Made by a program: the position numbers and the translations under genes. Below are positions 55,086-64,000 of a stretch of 64,000 bases of DNA, piece by piece (within the stretch, counting starts at the first letter, position 1; each line of letters opens with the position of its first letter). The stretch spans positions 38,877,390 through 38,941,389 of the forward strand of contig NC_080425.1 of the NCBI RefSeq assembly GCF_029873635.1. Reading direction: 5' to 3'. The DNA is from Malania oleifera. Lineage: Eukaryota; Streptophyta; Magnoliopsida; Santalales; Ximeniaceae. Under the pieces are notes generated by a model, which saw only the letters and a program-made list of their open reading frames with translations, made no database searches and had not been told where the DNA came from.

Positions 55086-56504
55086 AAGATCTTATGGATA
55101 AATTGGATTTGGAGATGTGTCATGTTAGAGGAAATGAAGTGTGCTTTGATTAGTTTGATAGGGGTAAAAACAAAGCGAAGAAGGGTTTGAAGGAGTTAGC
55201 AAATTTGAAGTGCTCGGTGAAGTAAGGCATAAAGGGATTGAAAAGGGGGTTTTCTTAGTTCATTGTATTTTTATTATGGGCCTGATGGTTAAGGAGGCCC
55301 AAGAGTAGAATTTTGATTCTATATTGGGCCAGTTTAGAGAGGTGAATACTCAACAGAGTAAATTGCAGTTGGGCCAGTCAAATGGGCTGGCCAAAATGCT
55401 TAGATTGGTTTCCAGTCAAAAAGAAGGCCCTCTTCTAAAAAATTGTGATGCTACAGGAAGTAATATCTCCTATGAACAGAAGAAAGATGTAGGTGGTTCA
55501 GTACTGCAATCATCTTTAAGCAAGATCTATGTTGGTCAAGAGGAGAGAAGTAGGTGCTCTGAAAATAAAAAAGATAAGGAGGCTGAATTAGATAGATGGG
55601 TTGCTAGAAACTCTACTAATTTTCTTGAGAGTGTTGTGTCTCCTTTTTTTTGGAGAAGAATGATAGTAGATATGGTTTAGGATCATTTGGGGATCTTCTT
55701 CTATGAATTTTGATTCCTGTGAAGTTGAAAATCAGGAATTTATTGTTAGTTCGGAAGGGAATTCAGATGATAAGGGAGTCAATTCGGATAATTTGAAAAG
55801 TCAAAAGGTTTATGCTTGTTGTTAGGGTGTGCAATTGGGTTTTGAAAGGAGGAAGTATTTTGAAGATAATTAGGATTCACTTTGGTGATAAAACGAAAAG
55901 CATTCTTGAGAGAGATTCTAAAGGTGTTTTAAATAAGGTGGAGGAGCCAATCATTGAGAGGGTTAATACAAGTAAGGATAGTAAGACATGGGGGGATGTT
56001 TTGGATGATGATAGCGTAGGTAGTAGTGTTTTTGAATGTGACAAGGTTTACTTATGGATGAAATTCGGGAGCAGCAAGGATTTCTTCCTATTCTTCTTCT
56101 GATTGTCTTAGGGATTTAACTTACGTGCCGCTTCCTCCCTCTAGAGGGTTTAGATGGAATTAATCTTTTTGAGGATGATGTTTCTATAGAAGAATTGAAG
56201 ATGTAAGATGGAATTATACCCACTCAAATTCAAGTATCTACTGATAAAGACATTCAAACTCAGAATTTGTTGGATAGCTTCGGCCTCATGCTGGTTGATC
56301 ATGAAGGAAATGAAGTTAGGCTTGATGGGGGTAAATCTAAGGCAAAGAACGGTCGGAGGGAGTTAGTGAATTTGAACTGTTTTGTGAACTATGATGGGAA
56401 GGGATCAAAGAGGGACTTTCTTGGATAATTTCAGTTTTATCATATTTTATTTTATTATTTGTTATTTATTATTTTTGTTTTTCAATTTTATTTTTCCTTT
56501 TTTT

Positions 56505-56535
56505 TCTTTATGAGGATTTAGTATCCTCACTTTGA
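56505..56535 (+). other. Small hairpin in the 3' region of the ORF1-like sequence
   Basis: tgaggat-ttagt-atcctca (about 56,511-56,529) is a perfect 7-base stem with a 5-base loop, about 150 bases before the poly(A). It could be a reverse-transcriptase recognition hairpin, which is an inference. Confidence 0.45.
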
Positions 56536-56696
56536 TTGCACATTCTCTTTTTTAATATATCTTCTTTTATTATAAAATAATTGTATTTGCCTTTTTATTT
56601 TTATTTGTTATTATTTTTTTGAGTGGACTTATTGTTCTGTTAGGATGTAATTTCTCTTTCTCAATCTAATATACTTTAAAAAAAAAAAAAAAAAAA

Positions 56697-57640
56697 CTTG
56701 AAGATTTCATAATTTTAACTTATGGTGGGACGCACTTGGTGGACTTGTGTGAAATACCCTAAAATAGGAATGCATGGAAATAAGTTTGGGAAAACATATA
56801 ACTCTGTAAGTTGTTATGACGTACTTGAAAAATAAATGAATAAATTGAATGCTTTTGATATTTAATTGTGTGGATCCCATTATATTGAAGATTATTATTA
56901 TGTTTAAGTTGATATTTTGACCCTAAGATAAGTTGGGTAGACAGTTTAGTCCTTAAATAATTAAATTTAAAGATTTCATAATTTTAATGTTTGTGGGACC
57001 CACTAGGTGCACTAATGTCAAATACTTCAAACTAGGAATGGTGATATTCTCAAGTTAGGAATGGTGATTCTGAGTGTTTCTCTTCGATAATTTTGAGTGT
57101 TCGTCTTTGATAACTCAAGTGTTCGTCTTCGAGTTGTAGGTGCGATGCTTTGTTCCCCACACTCTCTCTATGAGACTGAAAGCATGGTGATTCTCCTTCC
57201 TCTCTTCCTTGCAATACCTTCATCCGCCGATACCCTTCCTTCGAAACTCTTATCCCTTGAAGCCTTTTCCCTATGCTACCTTGCCGTACCATTATATCTT
57301 CTAATCCTCTTTATGACAGTCATCTAACCATTTGAAACCAGTAGAACCTATATCCTTTCATCAATACTCCCTTTTCAGCAGCAGAATGCCATAGGAAGCA
57401 TCAGAAATAGGTTTGTAAAAGTATCCTATCTTCAAAACCTAAACGACGTGTGTCTCCATCAACACCCCTAGAAACAGTCGGATATCAAAATCTAATGAAG
57501 CTTGTTTTCCTGGGTCCATCACATCCAGCACTCTCACCTTTAATCTTTACTCACCTGCCTATCTAGCAACACCTGTTTTCATTTGTCCATTCACTCATTG
57601 AAACCTATACCCTTTCTTCTTTTATTAACCAGAGCATCAC
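56697..57640. other. Non-coding stretch with a spaced direct repeat; possible LINE 5' leader
   Basis: Two direct copies of about 75 bases starting aagatttcataattttaa lie at 56,700 and 56,969. From 57,060 the sequence becomes C/T-rich with three copies of gagtgttcgtctt-like text, and may be the 5' untranslated leader of LINE-D. Short open frames at 57,050-57,330 have no supporting motif. Confidence 0.5.
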
Positions 57641-60238
57641 CATGTCCCTTCAGTCAAGATAGGAAAGTTTTTTCTTTTGAATGGATTCCTTCAACATGAG
57701 CTCTTAGAATTTTGGAGCGTGCATGCTTGGAATAGGTTCTCTCATTGTGTACCGCTAGACAATGGGGTCCAATTGACCTAGAAACAATTGTTGGAATTTT
57801 GGATGCAAAATACTGAGTTTCCTTAGATAAAGACAATGAAATTTTCAGGAGGATTGTTGATTATCAGATTTGTGTCAAATTATTTCGGTAGGATTATTGT
57901 TGTCGAGAAATTGTTATATTCTAGGGGCAGATTTTCTTTGAGAATTCCAGAAGGTAAGGAAGCATCAGGCTGGTGGATCTTTTGTAATTCGTTGAAAAGG
58001 GGTTAAGTTAAAGGACAACAAAGAAATCAGAAAGCTTTGGGTTGATTGTGCAAAGAGTGTCGTTCCGTAGACATAGAGCAGCAAGAAGTAAGTAGTCTTA
58101 TGTATAATGGGCTACCTAATGATCTCAGTTATGTAGAGGTGGTGAAGAAACAAGCTGCACTTGATTGGATATGGGGAAACTTCCGAGGGTCTAGTTGGAA
58201 TTTTAGAAAGGCAAACCCATGAATATGGAAAAAACAGATTTGTGGGAGAAAGACCCTTGGGCATTAAGTAGGACTAATCCTCATTCAAACTTTAAAAAAG
58301 TCCTACCTACTACTATTACTAGAATGAAGCTTGAGCCAAAGATTGTGGAAGTGGACAAGGAGCTGTATGTTGCTCGATTTGGGCTTGGAGGCCTTGTATT
58401 GAAGCCTGATTTTTTGGTGGGCCCAATAGATTTAAATGGTCTGGATCAATGAGTCTAACTTGGGTAAAAAGGAGAAGTCCATTTCAAACAAACACTTAGA
58501 ACTGAATGGGGATCTAACTCAATGAAGGTACTAGTTAAGGAGAATAAGGACGTGGAGATACCAAAGTTCTTTAAGGGGGAGAAAGATCTTGTGAAGATGG
58601 ATAGGTGCATTCATCCAATCAGTTTGGGAGAGCCATGGACAGCGTTGGAAGAAAGGAGTGAAAAATTGACATAACATACAAATGACTGTTCTCATTCGAA
58701 AATTGGCTCCAGTATTCATCATAAATTGAAGAGATTCAAGGGGAAGAGATTAGTCAAGATAAGGTGAACTCAGATTCAAAAGACGACCTAAGTAGCTTTT
58801 GCGATTTTGATAACGGTTTGCTAGTTGACTAACTGAGAGGTCAGATATGGAATAAGAAGACAAATGAGAAGGACAAGACAAATGAGCAGGACCTTCAAGA
58901 GATCTTTGTTTATATCAAAGGAAGGGAGAAATACTACAGAGGGACGTTCACTTACATGAAGGTTAGCATATACGAGAAGATAGCTATCTAATGTCCTTTG
59001 ACACTGAGCAAGGGTTAGAAGATTCTGCTAAGTTAGGGCCTTAGAGTTCTATGACCCTAACACATGGTTTTGGTGTATGTTTATTGACTAGGAGGTATGG
59101 TTTGTTAACCTGGATATGACTGTGCGGTTGTTATAGGGATGGTTTCATTATGTCTTTATGTCATTGTGGTTGAGATTCTTGGGAAAACAATAGGTGCGCA
59201 TCCTACCTCCCATAGTATATTGATGAGTACTAAGTGAGCAACCCTAAGGAGCACTCAAAGGCGGGCTTTTGACATCCTCAAGGGGTGTCCTAGGATTTTT
59301 TGTGGGATTAGGAGCCTCACAGATGATCCATTTCGGAATGGGATTGTGTGGGTCTCTCTGGCCTGGAGGTTGGGGTGTACATCCTTCTTAGCTGTCAGTT
59401 GTACAGTTGGACTATATTATCTAAGATGTTGGTTGTGCTGAGGGGATGAGAGTTACCCTAAGTGCTGGTGGAATGTGAGTTATTTCCCTTACCATTCGAG
59501 TCTGGGTTCCTTAGTGATAACCTTAGTTGGTTCAAGGGCTATTGAGTCATGAGACTTGACCACTGGGTTAGACATTTAAGTGTGTCCTTGGATAATGATG
59601 AGTAAGGCTAGGTTGGACTTTGTGTAGTCTTGCCACCGCATGACTGTGACTCCTTGAAACTTTAGGAGGATTTTGGCAAGGATAATTCCTTTTGGCATTA
59701 AGAATTCCACGTTGGTGATAGTTGACCATTGAGAACTCCATGTTTGTGATACTAAGCATAACTTAGATCAAAATATAGCTTTGTTTGAAGGGGGGGTCTT
59801 TGCCCCTTGCTCCTAAGCCTATTCCCGATAGGGTGGACGTCATTGCTATTCCTTCTAATGTTGGGAAGGATAGTGACGAAGAGACAACAATTCCTTTAGA
59901 TGTTCTAAATTCTTTGGGAGTTGGAAAAGGTTTTCTCACTCTTCTTGTTTAGTACTTTTCTCCTTTTGATGCTTTATGCCATATAGAGAGATTTGATGGG
60001 TGTGGTGCCTCTGATTTTGGCCTAGGGAATAGTTAGAGGGACTATAAAGACCCAAAAAACTTTTGAATAACATGGGTTTGAAATTAGTGAGTCTTGCTGG
60101 AGCTGAGGTTAAGTTGGGATGAGTCCTAAAATGTGTGAGTCAAAAAAATGAAGGTGCAAAAAGAATTAAGAATTTGGTTTCTTCCATCAATTATGGGTGC
60201 AGTAAGGGTATTGAGAAAGGGGGAAAATGTGCTAGGTT
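57641..60238 (+). pseudogene. LINE-D ORF1 (DUF4283-type), heavily decayed
   Basis: Translation in several frames gives KSFLLNGFLQHELLEFWSVH, VEKLLYSRGRFSLRIPEGKEA and SGWWIFCNSLKRG, the layout of the DUF4283 domain near the start of plant LINE ORF1. They parallel PKGKEAGEWKCF of LINE-B. Past this, 58,219-58,449 is an open stretch (KPDFLVGPIDLNGL). Decayed acidic text continues to ORF2 at 60,239. A non-LINE segment seems to be inserted at about 58,980-59,765. Confidence 0.7.
58980..59765. other. Unclassified segment within LINE-D ORF1
   Basis: It is more G/C-rich than its surroundings, with no LINE ORF1 or other coding motif in any frame. I found no terminal repeats or target duplication by eye. 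Text on both sides is LINE-like. Confidence 0.4.
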
Positions 60239-61000
60239 ATGAAAATTATAAGTTGGAAAATTAGGGGCCTAGGGGATGTTAGGAAGAGAAGTTTGGTTAT
60301 GGAGGTTTTGCTTAGAAATTCTCCTGATATTGTGTTAATCCAAGACACTAAGCTTGGATTTGTTGATAGGGAGGTTGTTAGAGGGATTTTGGGAAGGGCA
60401 TAGTAAGGATTTGGTTTAGGTTCCCTCTAGGGGGTTTGCGGGAGGCATACTCGTGTTGTGGGATACTCGTTCTATTACTATTGTGGATAGCCTAGTAGCT
60501 TCTTTTTTTTTTTCTCTTTCTTCCTACTAGAAGATAGATACAAGGGTCAATGGTGGGTTTCCTCTGCGTATGGCCCTTCTAGACTGTTTCTTAGGGTTTC
60601 TTTTGGGATAAGCTTTATTTTGTCTCCAACTTTAGTTCACTAGGTGGATTTATAGGTGATTTTAGTGCGGTGAGTTTCCCGTGGGAGAAGAAGGGGGTTG
60701 GAAGGGTTACTAGCACTATGCAAGTTTCATTTGGTTATTAGGGAGTGTGGTTTGAGGGAACTTCCATTGGACATTGCTAATTTTGTGTGGTTGGTAGGGG
60801 GAGCTAGTGAGGTGGCTAGTAGAATTGGCGGGTTCTTGTGTACAAATGAGTGGGAGGAGGTGTTCCCTAATCTCTCCAAAGTTGTGCTATGTAGACCCAC
60901 CTCTGATAATTTTCCCATCTTATTGGAATCAAGGAAGGTGCCTTTGGGTCCCACTTTTTTTAGGTTTGAAAATATGTGGTTAGATCATGGCTCCTTCTAG
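60239..61000 (+). pseudogene. LINE-D ORF2, endonuclease domain
   Basis: The ATG at 60,239 opens MKIISWKIRGLGDVRKRSLV, then SPDIVLIQDTKLG (the catalytic QETK block, here QDTK), followed by a stop at about 60,401. In shifted frames there follow GDFSAV at about 60,657 (the usual GDFN block), FLCTNEWEEVFPNLSKVVLCR, TSDNFPILLES and FFRFENMWLDH. Block order is complete, but at least two frame changes and stops break it. The enzyme would nick target DNA. Confidence 0.9.
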
Positions 61001-61239
61001 ACTTTTTTAAGGAATTCTTTGTCTGAGGTTGTGGAAAGGGGCTGGGAGGGGTTTAGATTTATGAAGAAGTTAAGAGGTTGAAAGAAAAATCGAAATAAAT
61101 AAGGAGTTGTTTGGAGATATTAGGATTAAAAATACTAGCATTTTTGGTAAATTGGAAGAGATATATAGAAAAGAAGAAAGCATTACTCTTTCTAGGGAGG
61201 AGGTGGTTAGAAGGGTTTCTATGAAGAAATGAGTTGGAA
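61001..61239 (+). pseudogene. LINE-D ORF2 linker, decayed
   Basis: Fragments such as RFMKKLRG, SITLSREEVVRR-like text and IFGKLEEIYRKEE (61,138-61,180) match the charged linker between endonuclease and RT. Several stops are present. Confidence 0.75.
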
Positions 61240-61692
61240 GATATGAGTTTCAAGGAAATAAGAAGTTGGATGCAAAATATGAAGTTAAAATGGGTAAGAG
61301 AGGGCAAATGTAATTCTAGATTTTTTCTTAGGATAGCTAGTGAAAAAACGAGAAAGAATTTAATTAGGGACTAAGAGGACCCGGTTCGGGGGGGGGGGGG
61401 GGGGGTTGATTTTCTTGGATACTACTAGGATTGCCTCTGAGATCATTGATTTCTATCACAACTCGAAAGATATGATTTTCAAGGAAATGAGAAGTTGGAC
61501 GCAGAAGATGAATAAATGGGTAAGAGAGGACAAAAGTAATTCTAGATTTTTTCATAGGATAGCTAATGGAAACATGAGAAAGAATTTAATTAGGGGGTTG
61601 GAGGTGGACCCGGGGGGTGGGGGGGGAGGGGGGATTGATCATCTTGGATACTACCAAGATTGCCTCTGAGATCATTGATTTCTATCACAACT
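61240..61692 (+). repeat. 229-base tandem duplication with long G runs
   Basis: Copies at 61,240-61,465 and 61,469-61,692 start gatatga.tttcaaggaaat and end atttctatcacaact. Each contains the LINE linker block (SNSRFFHRIANGN in copy 2) and a G run: 18 consecutive G at 61,388-61,405, and 6+8+6-type G runs at 61,612-61,633 broken by single t or a. Confidence 0.93.
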
Positions 61693-62800
61693 TTTTTTTT
61701 CTGAGGAGGATGAGAGTAGACTGATGGTGGAAGGGTTGGAGTAGGATCCTTTATCTGTTGACAAGATAGCCTGGTTAGAGAGACCTTTTGAGGAAGAGGA
61801 AATTAGATCTATGGTTTTACAGTTTTTTGGAATGGAGAGGAATAAAGCTCTTGGGCCAGATGGTTTTAATTCGGTTTTATATCTAGATTGTTGGCTGATG
61901 GTGAAGAATGATTTCATGAAGGTTTTCAAAGAATTTTATGGGAATGAGGTTTTAAGTAAGATTGTTAATTTTACCTTCATTACATTGGTGCCGAAGAAAA
62001 GTAGGTCAATTGAGATTTCTGATTATATTCCAATTAGTTTAGTATTCAGTGTTTATTAAGGATAATCACCAAAGTACTAGCTAATAGGTTGAGTGGGGTG
62101 CTTGACAAGACTATATCTAAGGCCCTAAGCACTTTTGTGTGGGTGGAGACAAATTGTGGATGCCATTTTGGCTGCAAATGAAGCTGTTGGGGACAATAGG
62201 AGGAAGAAGAAGGGCTTCATTTTTAAGTTGGATTTTGAAAAGGCTTATGACTGAGTGAGTTGGAGCTTTTTGGATAAAATTTTTTGAGGAAGGGGTTTGG
62301 GGAGAGATGGCAAAGATGGATGAAAGGCTGTATGTCTGACATGTTTTACTTGTGATAGAAAATGGCAAACTTAAATCTTGGTTTAGGGCCTTGAGGGGAT
62401 TAGATAAGGGGATCCTCTTACCCCGTTTTTTGTTGTTGTTGTTTTAGGTGCGGATGTTTTCAGTTGGTTGGTTGATAGGGCGGTGGATAGGGGTCTAGTG
62501 GAAGGTTTGGAAGTGGGGAGGAAGGAGATTACGTTCCCACACCTTCAGTTTACTGACGATACCATCTTTTTCTTGGAGCATCACATGCCTTCTTTTTTGA
62601 ATATTTTGGCGCTTCTCCATATTTTTGAAAGGATTTCAGGGCTTAAGATTAATAAGCGGAAGAGTGCTATTGCGACAATTAACGTGCCTGCAGAGCGTAT
62701 TAGCGAGTTTTCTTTGGAGATAGGGCACGTTGAGTTGGAGTGGCTGTTGTCCTATCTAGGGGTTCCTTTTGGGGGTAATCCTTGGTGAGTTAGCTTTTGG
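61693..62800 (+). pseudogene. LINE-D ORF2, reverse transcriptase
   Basis: RT blocks in order: FSEEDESRLMVEGLE, NKALGPDGFNSVLYLDCW, KIVNFTFITLVPKKSRS, SDYIPISL, then frame changes, ILAANEAVGDNRRKKKGF, KLDFEKAYD-stop-VSW, GDPLTPFFVVVVLGAD, HLQFTDDTIFFLEH and GLKINKRKSAIA, SYLGVPFGG. The catalytic box reads FTDD where FADD is usual. The set is complete but split over frames. It would copy RNA at the nicked target. Confidence 0.92.
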
Positions 62801-64000
62801 GACCCAGTAGTTGAGTGTCCGAGCATCTAGATGGGTGGAAGGGAGCTCTTTTTTCCTTGGGGGTAGAATTACTCTAATTTAGGCTTGTATTTCTAGTATC
62901 TCGTTATATTTTCTTTCTATTTTTAAAATTCGTGTGGGTGTTGGTAGTAAGATTGAGAGAATTATGGGAGATTTTCTTTGGTAAGGGGTAGGAAGTTCTT
63001 GAGATCATTTGGAGAGTTGGAAAGTTGGTGTCTAAACACACGGCTCTCTTGGCCAAATGGCTTTGGCGGTTCCCTTTTGAAGATTCTTCTTTGTGGCGTA
63101 AAGTTATTAAAACCAATTTTGGACTTAATGGGAATGGGTGGGATACCAATTTGGGTACTAGATGTTCTTTGGAAAGTTTGTGGACTCAGATTTACTCTCT
63201 CTTTATTCCCCCTACTTAATTTGTGTTGGGTAAGGGTGTAATATTCGTTTTTGGAAAGACCTTTGGGTTGGGGAATGTTGTCTTGTGCACTTCTTTACCT
63301 TGCTTATTTCGATTGAACTTATGACAAAAATGATCCCATTTCCTCTTTCTGTGTTGATCAGAATGGTCCTTTGTCTTCTTGGAATTTTCATTTTAGGAGA
63401 TCCTTGAACAATAGGGAAACAAATGAGTTATCTTCATTGTTGGTCCTGTTGAATAATTGTCGGGTATCCTCGGAAGCTGATAGCTGATATTGGTTGCTGA
63501 GTCCCTCGTGAGTCTATTCTTGCTGGGTCTATTCTTGCAACTTTTTTGTGAAGTCTTGGTTACACCAACTTTTCCTTCCCACTCTACAAAATTATTTGGA
63601 AGGCCAAAATCTCCCTTAAAATCAAAGCTTTTATTTGGTTGGTTGTGTTTAATAGGATAAATACTAATAATTTACTGCAGATTAGGAAGTCTTTAAAGGC
63701 TCTCTGTCCAGATATATGCATGCTTTGTTTTAACTGCTCAGAATCTGCTCTGTATCTTTTCTTACATTGTAATTTTGCATTGAAGGTTTGGACCAAGTTA
63801 TTCAGTTATCTTGGAGAAAGTTGGGTTTGTCTAGGGATAGTGGATGAGTTTTTGGCAATATATTTTTTGGGGTTTGGCAGGAAGAAGGAAAAGCGCTATG
63901 GATTAGTGCTTTATTTTTAGTATTTTGAAATTTGTGGAAAGAATGAAACTCATGTATATTTTCAGGGAAGAATTAGCTTTTTTGTTGGTGTGGGAGAAGA
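62801..64000 (+). pseudogene. LINE-D ORF2 C-terminal part, continues past the window
   Basis: Shifted frames hold LGGRITLI, SLYFLSIFKI, KIERIMGDFLW, HTALLAKWLWRFPFEDSSLW and IKTNFGLNGNGWDT, then the zinc-binding region of RTs (zf-RVT): WKAKISLKIKAFIWLV (63,600), MLCFNCSESALYLFLHCNFALKVW (as CSESALYLFLHCNFALKVW near 63,735). The same blocks are in the minus-strand LINE at 46,900-47,280 and in LINE-B at 52,860-53,640. The end of the ORF and the tail lie outside the window. Confidence 0.9.

Larger units (their letters stand above)
54107..56696 (+). mobile_element. LINE ORF1-like sequence with own 3' region and poly(A)
   Basis: It contains a Lys-rich open stretch (54,310-54,666) with KVYARWKATLVG, ILRRDSKGELCIMED and KKWGDLSDND. 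A second 118-codon stretch lies at 55,324-55,677. A diverged repeat of the first module lies at 55,800-56,050 (RDSKGVLNKVEE, KTWGDVLDDDS). These match the acidic C-terminal region of plant LINE ORF1. A T-rich 3' stretch ends in 19 A (56,678-56,696). No ORF2 is present, so it may be a retroposed ORF1-only transcript or a deleted LINE. Confidence 0.65.

Noticed and set aside
57097..57327. Possible membrane protein frame (LLPLFLAIPSSADTL...)
   Set aside because: The frame opens in C/T-rich leader-like DNA, lacks any known motif and stops at an ordinary TAA; composition alone can explain it.

Overview
The window is nuclear DNA of a flowering plant, most likely a eudicot. It has no bacterial-style gene organisation. 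Nearly all of it is retrotransposons nested inside one another: chromodomain (Tekay/Del-type) and Athila/Tat-type Ty3-gypsy elements, SIRE-type and Tork/Tnt1-type Ty1-copia elements, and plant L1-type LINEs. Nearly every element ORF is broken by stops and frameshifts, so this reads as old, decaying, repeat-rich DNA. The species cannot be told from the sequence alone. Family names come from motifs and domain order read by eye.

Left part (1-33,151). The window opens inside a minus-strand gypsy LTR (G0) that carries an expanding minisatellite. An inverted pair of LTR-like segments follows (about 2,890-4,560). Next comes a SIRE-type array of LTR(a) - internal remnant - LTR(b) - PBS/gag - truncated LTR(c). 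LTR(b) has a polypurine tract on its left and a primer-binding site plus gag on its right, so it is shared by two element bodies. A complete chromodomain gypsy element (G1, 7,677-16,629) sits in the first internal remnant. Minus-strand solo LTRs with 5-bp target-site duplications sit in LTR(b) (18,534-20,480) and in the SIRE gag (22,157-23,937). An Athila element (about 24,300-32,150) has gag, protease, RT/RNase H and integrase but no recognisable 3' LTR; it runs straight into truncated LTR(c).

Middle (33,152-43,950). A second chromodomain-family LTR (G2, 33,152-40,966) is split by a Tork-type copia element (C1) that has lost its 5' LTR. A 2.0-kb block spanning the copia 3' end and the neighbouring G2 LTR DNA is repeated at 41,397-43,414, fused to the G2 gag. 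Directly after it lies a decayed reverse-transcriptase fragment of an endogenous pararetrovirus (Caulimoviridae-like).

Right part (43,950-64,000). The only good candidate for a host gene begins here: CCAAT and TATA boxes, an ATG in good context at 44,664, and two short exons that join in frame across a 114-nt intron. It resembles the 5' end of a gene for an organelle-targeted protein. The rest of the window is at least three plus-strand LINE bodies with minus-strand, 5'-truncated LINEs inserted in them, several short tandem duplications, and two inserts that could not be classified. The last LINE runs off the window end. No rRNA, tRNA, CRISPR or prokaryotic feature was seen.
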